A DNA stretch of 14,240 nucleotides from Blastocladiella britannica (GCA_025349905.2 MU625008.1:1-14240); one strand, 5' to 3'. Shown: positions 1 to 7,743, counted from the stretch's first letter. The notes: generated from the letters alone by a model not told the origin. Numbers and translations: made by a program.

Positions 1-92
1 AATGCTCGTGGAATTCCAGCAAGAAAAGGCAACGAGAAAAACAGCTTGGTTTGGTGCAGCAAAAACAAGGACTGAAGAATTCCATTGGCGAC

Positions 93-130
93 ACAGCAGG
101 GTGAGTTTTTGGTCAAAAACGGGCCGTGGC
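93..130 (+). repeat. Left terminal inverted repeat
   Basis: The repeat starts ACAGCAGG and is followed by a core containing TTGGTCAAAAACGGGCC. It pairs with 2376-2410. A more diverged similarity of the same motif style (GGCCCAAAAACGG, CGGCCCATTTTCG) continues to about base 260. Confidence 0.75.
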
Positions 131-364
131 AGAACTCTCCATTTTGGTATCAAATGATGAACAAAAAATGGCACGTTTGCGGGTTTCGTTGGCCCAAAAA
201 CGGCTTTTGGCATTTTATGACCCACTTGCAGCCCACTTACGGCCCATTTTCGACATGCCGGCGACCTCTTGATGACCTACATCCGACCCGTCCGACACTT
301 TGCTCGTGGCACATATTTGGCTCAAAATCAATATATAAATTTATTTCTATAAAAACAGATGCCC

Positions 365-534
365 TCACAGATCGGGCTCGGCGGCGGCGGCAGCGGCGCG
401 GGTGCGGGTGCGGGGAGCAGGAGGCCGGTTGCGGCTGGGCGTCGAGCCGAGGCTCGGGCTGCGCGTACGCTTGCGCGTGTTCCGACTGTTGTGCGGCGTA
501 CGTCCGTTTGCTGGCGTGACCGACAGAGTGGTCG

Positions 535-566
<32 letters not shown>

Positions 567-1327
567 TCCTCGTCGTCCTCTTCGTCGTCACCACCAGCGG
601 CCATGCGTCGCGCAGCAGCGAGACCGACAGCAGGGCGCGCAGCAGCAATACCGACAGCAGGGCGCGCAGCAGGGCGCGCACGCGGCGTGCGTCCGTTTAC
701 CGGCGCGGCCGACGAAGTGGTAGCCTGGCTACTGCCGACAGGCCCGTCCTCGTCGTCCTCGTCGTCGCGGTCCTCATCGCGGTCTTCGTCGCGGTCGTCG
801 TCATCGCGGTCTTCGTTGCGGTCTTCGTCGCGGTCTTCGTCACGGTCGTTGTCAGATGCCACGCGGCGTGCACGAGGGCCTACGACGAGACCGGGACCGA
901 GCGCAGGGCCCGCGCCCGCACCAGCGTCCAAGGCCATCGGTGTGTTGAGGATCGGCCACTCGATGTCAGGGTGAGATGGGTCTCTGAACTGATCCTCAGC
1001 CCATGCAACCAGGCGCCTCATGGCGTTGGCCCCAGGCGGGTCGCGCGCCGCTCCTGCCGCCGCTCCTTCCGCCGGTACCACTCCAGGGCCGCCCGTGTAC
1101 TGCCGAAGCTCCTCGAGGCATCGTTCCACGCGATTCCAGAAGTACTTGGTGGTGTCCTTTTGGAGTTGGCCGTGGAAAACGTGGCCAGGTGGGGCTGTAC
1201 CGGCAGGCTGCCGAAACCAGTTCCGAACACAGTACACCTAAAAAGAAAAAAAAAAGATGATCGAAATGAAGGTATTGGCAGATTGGGACGGAAATGATTG
1301 CCTCTCGGAAAATGAAATACATACCAT
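365..1327 (-). CDS. Unrecognised acidic, low-complexity protein inside the mobile element (two exons proposed)
   Basis: A stop-free minus frame runs 1237-365 (290 codons). It is entered through a clear acceptor: a T-rich tract ending TTTTTAG at 1238. A donor GTATGT lies at 1324 directly after an ATG (1327-1325), so the simplest model is M followed by an 87-nt intron and then VYCVRNWF..., 291 aa in all. The first ~80 residues are mixed and globular-looking, with W, C, F, Y and H (for example TKYFWNRVERCLEELRQY). The rest is low complexity: Arg/Asp/Glu runs at 746-854, Ala/Arg repeats, and a second Asp/Glu block at 537-590, ending in a basic and Ala-rich tail. A motif of the form ATTxSxxPxNGRTP occurs twice. 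A minus-strand AATAAA lies at 345-340, just past the stop. No family is recognised. The start could instead lie in an unseen upstream exon, or at the internal ATG of MRRLVAWAEDQ. Confidence 0.45.
494..725. repeat. Duplicated 43-bp block with flanking CGTCCT-type microsatellite and 27-nt tandem repeat
   Basis: Bases 494-536 and 683-725 are diverged copies of one 43-bp block. Between them lie a trinucleotide-style tract of CGTCCT/CGT units (about 536-592) and two tandem copies of a 27-nt unit containing ACCGACAGCAGGGCGCG (about 612-667). A second microsatellite of GCGGTCTTCGTC-like units follows at 746-854. On the minus strand these encode the repeated acidic blocks and the ATTxSxxPxNGRTP motif. 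Confidence 0.7.
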
Positions 1328-1946
1328 CACTGCTGCATGTGCTCGCTTATGCAACAAGCGGGGTCGTCAGGGCGCGCGCGACCAAAGTGCCTTTTGAAAA
1401 ACCCGTCAAAGCTCCTGCACTCATTGAAGGGCTTTTTTGATCTTGTGGAATGAGACCGATGTCAGGAAACAAAGAAAAGTCGACAACACCTTTCCAAAAA
1501 AGTTGCTCCTGACCGAGGCGAAAACCTTCTCTACGAACAGATCCACCTGGACCCTTTCGGCGTCTGTGTACAAGTCCTTAGCTCCGTAGAGCACTATGAG
1601 AGCATCATCACGGAGCGAGTCTGTCACGTCATCCTCGGCGATCACGGAGGGGACGTCGGGGTCCAACAAGTACTTCCGTCCGAGCTTTTCGAGCATGGAC
1701 TTTGGAGCCAGCAATGATAGTGAGAAGCTCGTCAACACAATCAAAAGAATAAAAAGAAGGGCGGTGCACCCTTTGGCCCTCGGTCAAATGCTTGACATGG
1801 GTTGGGACCCGGGTCTCGAGGGATTCAAGAATGTCCAACATTTTGGCTTGCGCATTTTTTTTTAATTTTTTTAATTTTTTAATTTTTTGATGCGGAATTT
1901 TTTTTTGATACGGAAAATCAAAATCAAAAGTAATATTTCGGGACAT
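1327..1946 (-). CDS. Unrecognised small protein inside the mobile element (three exons proposed)
   Basis: Three minus-strand exons join in phase 0. Exon 1 ends at 1770, exon 2 is 1699-1490 and exon 3 is 1431-1327 (stop TGA 1329-1327). The introns are 70 nt (GTGCAC...AAAG, 1769-1700) and 58 nt (GTGTTG...AAAAAAG, 1489-1432, with CTGAC branch-like site). From the ATG at 1841 the product is 128 aa. The frame is also open to an ATG at 1946, adding 35 residues that include a Lys-rich stretch encoded by an A-rich tract. The middle exon looks coding (LLDPDVPSVIAEDDVTD, LIVLYGAKDLYTDAERVQVD). I do not recognise the family. Its stop codon overlaps the ATG proposed for the next minus-strand gene (TGATG), so the two may be parts of one transposon gene with an exon structure I have not resolved. 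Confidence 0.4.
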
Positions 1947-2201
1947 GAAGGCAGTCAGATGATCAGATCGCAGCAACAATTGGACAGCGCCGAGGCACTC
2001 CCATTCAGTGTCGGAACAAGCCGCCAGTCGTGCACCCCGCGAGACATGCTTGGGGGGAGGTTGGCGAGCACGTCACATCAAAAACCCGTTTGACAAAACC
2101 ACGAGGCGGACAGCTGGACGTAGGCCCGGAGCGGATTTTATGCAGCAGCAGGCATGTGCAAAATGAATACGAGCGCCGTGGGGTGGCAAGTCGCGGTGAT
2201 T

Positions 2202-2209
2202 TTTAAATA
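2202..2209 (-). promoter_or_regulatory. Possible TATA-like element for the transposon gene
   Basis: The minus strand reads CTATTTAAAAATC here, just inside the right terminal region and upstream of the minus-strand coding candidates. The roughly 255 bases down to the ATG at 1946 hold no confident exon, although a short frame opening with ATG at 2046 (MSRGVHDWRLVPTLNG) could be one. Confidence 0.25.
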
Positions 2210-2375
2210 GGGAAAAATGGCCCGTTGCTGGCCTGAAGGTGGGCCGTTTTTGGTCGCTGCCATTTGGCTGAAAAGAAGCAAACCGAAAACGGTCCACCTG
2301 CAGGCCGTTTTTGGTTTGCCCGAAAATATGGGCCGAAAATGGCCTGAAATGTGTCACGTTTTTGGGTTTTGTTCA

Positions 2376-2410
2376 GCCACGGCCCGTTTTTGACCAAAAA
2401 CTCCTGCTGT
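2376..2410 (-). repeat. Right terminal inverted repeat
   Basis: Reverse complement of 93-130 without the 3-base GTG insertion. Inward of it (2205-2375), GGCCGTTTTTGG-type motifs recur several times, mirroring the left subterminal region. Confidence 0.75.
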
Positions 2411-2579
2411 GGATAAAACGGACGTTTTTTTCTACGTCACTTCCATCTCAGAATTCCAACACCCGAACTCTGTTTAGTGCGCAGCCGTGTAGTGTAAAAA
2501 AACCTCTCTTTAATATTCAAAAACTACACCCTTTTTTGGCAGTAAACAACAGTCCCTTTTCAGCCGTTCAAGAGTAAAT

Positions 2580-2968
2580 ATGGCATCGACAGAAGCACAT
2601 TGCCACTTTCGCAGCTCGTCGGTGGGCATGACCCTGATTGACGCGCTGGACGATCTGATCCAGTCGGGCCAGATGGCGCCGACGCTGGCCAACAAAGTGC
2701 TTGCGCATGTAAGTATAACCGTTCCATTGCATTTGGTTCGCATTCCAATAAGAAGAATATATATAAAAAACAGTTCGACCTGCAAGTCGTCCGCGAGCTG
2801 CAGACGTGCCAGGCCAAGGCGTCCTTCAAGGGCGGCCTGTCCACTTACCGCAACTGCGACGACGTGTGGACCTTTGTCCTCAAGGACGCCCACTTTAAGA
2901 TGGGCTCCGAGGTGATCAATGTCGACAAGTGCAAGATCATTGCCTGCAAGTCGAGCACTGCCACTTAA
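2580..2968 (+). CDS. TOA2: Transcription initiation factor IIA small (gamma) subunit
   Basis: TFIIA gamma pairs with the alpha/beta subunit and stabilises TBP on the TATA box in RNA polymerase II preinitiation. Two exons, 2580-2708 and 2774-2968, are separated by a 65-nt phase-0 intron (GTAAGT...AAACAG) and give 107 aa, close to the usual ~110. The N-terminal helical bundle shows the family signature (SSSVGMTLIDALDDLIQSG, then LANKVLAHFD across the splice). The C-terminal beta-barrel shows TYRNCDDVWTFVLKD and INVDKCKIIACKS, matching the conserved CDDVWTF and VDKxKIVAC blocks. The unspliced reading would add a foreign stretch and lose this C-terminus. The stop TAA (2966-2968) lies in a TTAA shared with the stop of the convergent STN1 gene. 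The promoter lies in 2411-2579, directly next to the mobile element's right end. Confidence 0.95.
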
Positions 2969-3856
2969 TGTAAATAAGTGTGTACATACTTGCTCTTTCT
3001 TTCTGGTTGGGCGACGATGCCAAAGAGTCCGTGCGCGAGATCCACGACTTCCAGCACCTGGTCGGCTACCATTTCGTGCAGTGCGTCCGAGAGGACAAAC
3101 TCGTCTGGGTCCTACAAGTACCTTTTTATGAGTAGAGGTCACGTCATTTCTGAAAAAGTGAAGAAGTACCGGTTGTTGAAGTGCACGCACCAGGCCCACA
3201 ATGTGGTCGTCGCGGATGAGGGTGTGAAAGGCGAGAATGTGACGGCCCTGCCATTTCTTTCGGCGCTCGGGATCCAGGAGCGCCTGTTGCAGCGCATGCA
3301 CGGCGGCCGGTTTTGGTTTTGTGACCGCCAGGATCTTTCGCGAGCGCAATGCGAGCAGCACGTCCAGTATACCCGCCGAGAGCCCATCGTTGAGGGTTTC
3401 TGTGTTATGCCAATTAGGCGCATTCCGGCCGACTAAATAAAGGAGAAGTAATTACCAATGTGCGAGGCAACGATTTGACGCTCGCCACGGTGCTCGGATA
3501 TCTTGCCCGTCACGGACAGATACGTGCCGAGTGCGGGCACATTGACGCACCGCGCGAATTCGACCGGGTCGGCGTTGGCCAGGTTTCGCGGCAGCCACTG
3601 AATGACGGGTATGGAGACGCCCGAGCCATCGTCCACTGTCCAATTTTGGTCCATGAGCTTTTGTTTTAAATTGAATCAATCAAAAGAATACGAGATACGA
3701 GCAATGCACGAGCAGACGCTTGCCCGACGCGGCCGCCTCAACGACCATGCCCGTCAGCTGGACGATCGCAACGAGGTGCCCACGGAGTGTCCAGGCGGTT
3801 GAAGAAGTGCGCTCGAGCGCAAGTACGTCCGCAGCGAGGATCCGGAGCACGGGCAT
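2965..3856 (-). CDS. STN1: STN1-like telomere-capping OB-fold protein (CST complex)
   Basis: STN1 acts with CTC1/Cdc13 and TEN1 in the CST complex that protects telomere ends and supports lagging-strand fill-in. The model has four exons: 3856-3710, 3657-3456, 3399-3170 and 3111-2965, with introns of 52, 56 and 58 nt, giving 241 aa. The N-terminal OB fold is recognisable: LVAIVQLTGMVVEA as the first strand, VDDGSG (residues 57-62) followed by VSIPVIQW, then LGTYLSVTGKISEHRGERQIVASHI, which is the STN1/RPA2 pattern. The C-terminal ~125 residues look helical with a winged-helix style block (FHTLIRDDHIVGLV, DEFVLSDALHEMV). Intron 1 is uncertain: donor GTGCAT at 3709 is used here, but GTATTC at 3691 is also in phase. 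Intron 2 could instead end at 3433 (23 nt). It could be another small OB protein, but STN1 fits best. Confidence 0.8.
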
Positions 3857-4164
3857 TTTATTATTATTTATTCTTCGATGGAGGTTGGCCGCGACCAAAA
3901 CCAAGGATGAAAGCCACTTGTTACAGAACCACAAGCAGTGCAAAATTCCCCCGCGCGCACGCGCGTGCAGTCCAAATGTGGTGTTGCTCGGTCCGGCCAA
4001 CGCGTTACGCCGACTTTGACTTTTTTTGCATTTCGAGTGAGTGATTTTGCGCTTGTGCTCGAGGGAGCCAACAGCGCAGTCGTTGTTTTGCTCTCTTCTG
4101 TGTGTTCTTCGTTCGGTGCCGCTCTCCATTCATTCATTCCGCGTATCGCCCAATTTAAAATAGA
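3857..4164. promoter_or_regulatory. Divergent intergenic region between STN1 and the LRR gene
   Basis: This 308-bp gap must hold both promoters and 5' leaders. No clear TATA box is seen. A CG-rich alternating stretch (CGCGCGCACGCGCG) lies at about 3951-3965 and T-rich runs follow at about 4018-4030. AAAATAG at 4157-4163, directly before the LRR ATG, looks like a 3' splice site, so a 5' leader intron is possible. No convincing coding exon was found here. Confidence 0.5.
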
Positions 4165-5894
4165 ATGTCCATCGCCACCGACTGCGAAATTGTGGCCCGC
4201 CTGCCGCTCGTGCCCCCACCGACGCTCCCGGTGGCACAGTGCTGCCAATGGCCAGGTATTGGCTGTGACGGCGCACGCGTCACTTCCCTCTCGCTCGGGA
4301 ATGGTCTTCTACGCGGGTCACTCGACGACTCGCTCTCTGGTCTGACGGGCCTCAAGAAGCTGTGCGTGTGCCTTTTTTTTTTGTTTAGGCGTTTTAACAT
4401 TGAGTCCCGAGTCTCATGTCAAACTCTCCCTTTTTGAACAGCGACTTGTGGAACAATGCTCTCGTCGCCAAAGTGCCTGACTGGTCCAACTGGACCCAAA
4501 TCGAAACCATGTATGTGTTACGTTTTTTCCCTTGGGTAAATGATTTACTCACTCTTCCAACACCTCGATACACAGAAACATTGCCATCAACTTTTTCAGT
4601 GGAGAGTTGCCAGACACGACCAAACTCGCCAAGCTCGCCGAGCTGTATGTTTTTCATTTTACTTTTCGCGAGTGTGAATGGAACTGACTCCATTACAGGA
4701 CGGCATACACCAACCGGATCCGCGGCAATTTGCCACCACAGCTTGGCAGTAACTTGGCACTGCAATCACTGTGCGTTTTTTATTACGCCACTTGGTTCTT
4801 CATGAATGCCTACCGTCTCGGATCGAAAAAAATAACCACTAAATATATCCTCGTGTTTTCCAGGAATTTGGTAATGCGATCTTCATTTCAATGCGGCGCC
4901 TTCCCCTTTCTGACACACCACTCATTTTTGTTTTACTTTGGTTTCACAGGGCAACAATCGCATCTCTGGCACACTCCCAGAATCGTTGGGCAACTTGCCC
5001 AACCTCACCATCTTGTACGTGTATATTTCCATTGAGTTATTTTGTTCGGCCATTCATCGTACCATATTATTACAGCCATGTCGATCAAAACCAACTCACT
5101 GGCACGATCCCCGCGACCTACGCAAAACTGACAAGGTTGACTGAATTGTACGCGTCCCTTATTACATTTATCCACAAAAAGTACTAACAAATTGAATTAG
5201 TGTCGTGTACTACAACAACTTGACCGGCCCAGTACCAATTCTGCCCAAGGCCGAGGGGATTTGCGATCTGTCCCACGGCCCAGACAAGGAAGGCAACGGG
5301 TTCACCTGCGTTGCGCCCCAGCCCCTGGACAATCTCTGTGGGGACAACCTTCGACCACTTGCCCTTCCCACAACGTGTCCAACTACTCCGACGACGGACG
5401 TGGCAAAACCCATGGTGATCCCAAGCTCGCCACCACCAACTCTGAGCATGGGTGCGCTGGTCGGGATCGGGATTGGTATTGGCGCGCTGGTGTTTGTGGG
5501 CCTGGCCGCCATCATCACCATCTGCCGGTCGCGCAAGCTGGCGTGGCGGCTCGGGCAAACGTTCACGCGCGACCCGCATGGGACCATGGAAAGCACCGAT
5601 TCGGGAACTACCAAGATCGGCGGGGGCGACAGTATTAGGACGAAACCGCAGAAATCGTCGCCCTTGGCGGTCCCACCACGGACACCACCGCCCGCGGTCG
5701 TGGATCTGCCGGCAAGCGGCGAACTGGTGCTTCCACCGGCCGACGAGCACCAGCTGGCCGACTTGGTGCTGCCGTCCACGCCGACCGCCACGCTGCGCAC
5801 CATTGCGTCGTCGGCGCGGTCGAACCCGTCTCTCAGCTCGGGCTCCGCCATGTGGCCGCCACGACAAGAGACGCACCACCATGACCTGGCGTGA
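4165..5894 (+). CDS. Leucine-rich-repeat single-pass membrane protein, no kinase domain
   Basis: Eight exons (4165-4361, 4442-4510, 4576-4644, 4699-4770, 4864-4870, 4950-5014, 5076-5147, 5201-5894) give 414 aa. The N-terminal cap has the spaced cysteines DC...QCCQWPGIGC, followed by about seven plant-type repeats (for example NNRISGTLPESLGNLPNL, QNQLTGTIPATYAKL). A Cys-containing C-terminal cap follows, then a transmembrane helix near residues 267-291 (MGALVGIGIGIGALVFVGLA), a basic stop-transfer (CRSRK) and a ~120-aa Pro/Ser/Thr-rich tail. Introns between repeats fall in phase 2 and each internal repeat is 69 or 72 nt; one repeat is split further by a 7-nt exon (4864-4870). The last intron has a perfect TACTAAC branch site. 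Similar LRR membrane proteins are common in chytrids; a cell-surface recognition or adhesion role is inferred. No signal peptide follows the ATG used, so an upstream exon may be missing. Confidence 0.85.
4864..4870 (+). other. 7-nt micro-exon (exon 5 of the LRR gene)
   Basis: GAATTTG is bounded by CAG before (4861-4863) and GTAATG after. With it, the repeat reads LQSL-NLGNNRISGTLP in frame. Joining exon 4 directly to exon 6 shifts the frame and destroys the repeat. Exon 5 plus exon 6 total 72 nt, the same as the neighbouring repeat exons. Confidence 0.8.
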
Positions 5895-5945
5895 GCCTTC
5901 TTTTTGTGTATTTTGCAATGAATGTATAAAAAAAAATACTACATG

Positions 5946-5951
5946 AATAAA
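5946..5951 (+). terminator. Polyadenylation signal AATAAA of the LRR gene
   Basis: AATAAA lies 51 bp after the LRR stop codon in an A/T-rich stretch that also contains a run of A at about 5928-5936. The rest of 5895-6131 shows no further gene. Confidence 0.5.
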
Positions 5952-6131
5952 TACACATGTGATTCACAAAAACAACGAAATACGCCAAATTCGGGTACCC
6001 AGAAGATTCGATGATCGTGGCGACTTCAAAAAAGAACAATCGTTGAATGTGAGACATCAATGACAATGAACTCAGCGGTGGAACTGCAAAAAATAGAACG
6101 CAAGCACCTGGTTTTGTGCCGCCGGTTCGCG

Positions 6132-6137
6132 TATAAA
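6132..6137 (+). promoter_or_regulatory. TATA box of the subtilase gene
   Basis: TATAAA sits in the context CGCGTATAAAGAG, 105 bp before the subtilase ATG. The leader between is C/A-rich with CAAC repeats and CACACACAATACACT directly before the ATG, typical of a fungal 5' leader of a well-expressed gene. Confidence 0.65.
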
Positions 6138-6241
6138 GAGTCCTCCGGCCCCACGGCTCAGTCTACTCAAGTCAACCACCAACCAACTTGCTTCACTCAA
6201 TCTAGACGCCGGTCGTCCTCGCATTACACACACAATACACT

Positions 6242-7736
6242 ATGGCTACCACCCGTCGCACTCTCTCTCTTCTTGCCTTGTTCGCACTGGTTGCGATGGT
6301 GGCCGCCGAGCGCACCTGGATCGTGCAGTTTGACTCGACCAAGGACGTTGCCGCCGCCAAGCAGGCCGTGACCGACGCGTACCGTACCTCGGGCCAGTCG
6401 TCGGCTTTGGATGCGGCCGAACACTTCCACATTGGCAAGTGGCAAGCGGTGTCGATGCCTGCGGGCAACCCGGACCTCAAGGCCAAGCTGGCGGCGATCG
6501 ACGGCGTGCGCGACGTCGACCCGACCGTGCAGTACCAGGTGCTGGGCGCCGAGCAGAACCCTTCCCCGGGTCTCGACCGCATTGACGGGACTCTCGATAA
6601 GGTGTTCAACTTCCCGGACAATGCCCAGGGCCAGGGCGTCGACTGCTACATTGTCGATTCTGGGATTGACGTCAACCATAGCGATTTCGGCGGGCGCGCG
6701 TCCATGCAGGATTTCACGGGCGAGGGCAACGGCGATTCCAACGGACACGGATCGCATGTCTCGGGCACGGTGGCTGGATCCACTTTTGGCATTGCCAAGG
6801 TATATAATCCTTTTTTTCCTTTTATATTGCCAGGCATTGTACTGACCATGTAAAAATGATTGGTAGAAATGCACCTTGATTGGCATGAAGGTCTTTGACC
6901 GGTCGGGCCGCGGCAACAACAACGTGATCCTGCGCGCGCTGCAGCAAGTGTCGACGATCGCCAAGCAGCGCGGCCGTCCCGGTGTGGTCAACATGTCGCT
7001 GGGCGGACCCGGCCGCGACTCGGCGACCCAGCGTGCGATTCAGCAACTGACTGCGCAGGGCATTGCGGTGGTGGTGGCTGCCGGCAACGAGTCGCAGGAT
7101 GCGTGCAACGTCTCGCCGGCCTTCATCAAGGAAGCGATCACCGTCGGAGCCGCCGACCCGCGCAACGACCAGTTTGCGTCCTTTTCCAACTTTGGGTCGT
7201 GCGTCGATGTGATTGCGCCCGGAGTCAACATCCCGTCGGTCGCCGCGGGCACTCGGTCGGGGAGCAAGAACCTCAGCGGCACCAGTATGGCCACGCCGCA
7301 CGTGGCGGGGATCATGGCCGCGCTCATGTCCACGGGCCTGTCCAACACCGCCGCGACTCAGCAGCTGATTGCGTCCGCCCAGCAGAACAAGGTCCGCGGG
7401 TCGCTCCGCGGCACGCCCAACAAGTTTGCGATCTTGAACCCGCGCACCACCGGTAGTAACGCGGCGCCGGTCAAGCAGACCCCGCCACCTGCTCGTGGGC
7501 AGGTCGATACCCCAGCCCCTGTCAAGCCTGCTCCCTCTCCTGCCAAGCCCGCGCCCGCCAAGCCTGCCCCCGCAAAGCCTGCTCCCGCCAAGCCGGTGGC
7601 TCCCGCCAAGCCCGCGACCGGTGCTGGTGCCGATGCTGCCGACACGGCGGCCGAGCTGACCAAGGTGAACGCGCGCATCGACTCGCTGGCAAAGACGGTG
7701 CAGTCCCTGGTGGACCTTGTCGCCAAGAAGCAGTAA
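6242..7736 (+). CDS. Secreted subtilisin-like serine protease (S8A, proteinase K type) with C-terminal coiled coil
   Basis: Exons 6242-6799 and 6867-7736, joined over a 67-nt phase-0 intron (GTATAT...GGTAG), give 475 aa. Order of parts: signal peptide (residues 1-22, LSLLALFALVAMVAA), inhibitor I9-type propeptide (about 24-100, RTWIVQFD...VDPTVQY), then the peptidase S8 domain with the catalytic triad Asp139 (IVDSGID), His169 (NGHGSHVSGT) and Ser326 (LSGTSMATPHVAG), and oxyanion Asn260 (AAGNES). The splice falls in the conserved GIAK-KCTLIGMKVFD block, supporting the junction. After the catalytic domain (~378) come a Pro/Ala/Lys-rich linker with PAKPA repeats (about 384-440) and an amphipathic heptad-like helix (about 444-475, ELTKVNARIDSLAKTVQSL). 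Such a tail is not standard for proteinase K. An extracellular protein-degrading role is known for the family. Confidence 0.95.
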
Positions 7737-7743
7737 TGGTCCC

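Larger units (their letters stand above)
93..2410. mobile_element. Candidate DNA transposon with imperfect terminal inverted repeats
   Basis: Bases 93-130 reappear in reverse complement at 2376-2410: 35 of 35 aligned bases match, with one 3-base gap (an extra GTG at 101-103). The match runs on for 5 more bases with one mismatch. Inside both ends are repeated subterminal motifs of the type AAAAACGG (115-122 and 196-203 on the left; reverse complement at 2244-2251, 2305-2312 and 2384-2391 on the right), often next to GGCC. The interior carries minus-strand coding candidates at 1327-1946 and 365-1327. Paired inverted ends with clustered subterminal motifs are typical of class II transposons such as MULE or hAT elements, but no transposase family could be recognised, so the superfamily is unassigned. 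It could also be a non-autonomous element carrying host sequence. Exact ends and target duplication are uncertain. Confidence 0.6.

Noticed and set aside
359..1297. Plus-strand 312-codon open frame across the repeat region
   Set aside because: It is Arg/Val/Ser-rich low complexity, the mirror of the minus-strand acidic repeats, and crosses the clear minus-strand splice acceptor at 1238. The minus frame has the better composition and a downstream poly(A) signal.
2487..2529. Seven-base inverted repeat GTGTAGT/ACTACAC before TFIIA gamma
   Set aside because: It is short, widely spaced (29 bp) and in AT-rich leader sequence, so it is easily explained by chance; no known element matches.
2510..3361. 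Minus-strand 283-codon open frame through TFIIA gamma
   Set aside because: Only its upstream part (3361-3170) is real, as STN1 exon 3. The rest is antisense to the TFIIA gamma exons and STN1 intron 3. The STN1 C-terminus continues in a different frame after the acceptor at 3112.
5184..5918. Two long minus-strand open frames opposite LRR exon 8
   Set aside because: They are antisense shadows of a GC-rich coding exon whose plus-strand frame has a transmembrane helix and consistent splice phases.
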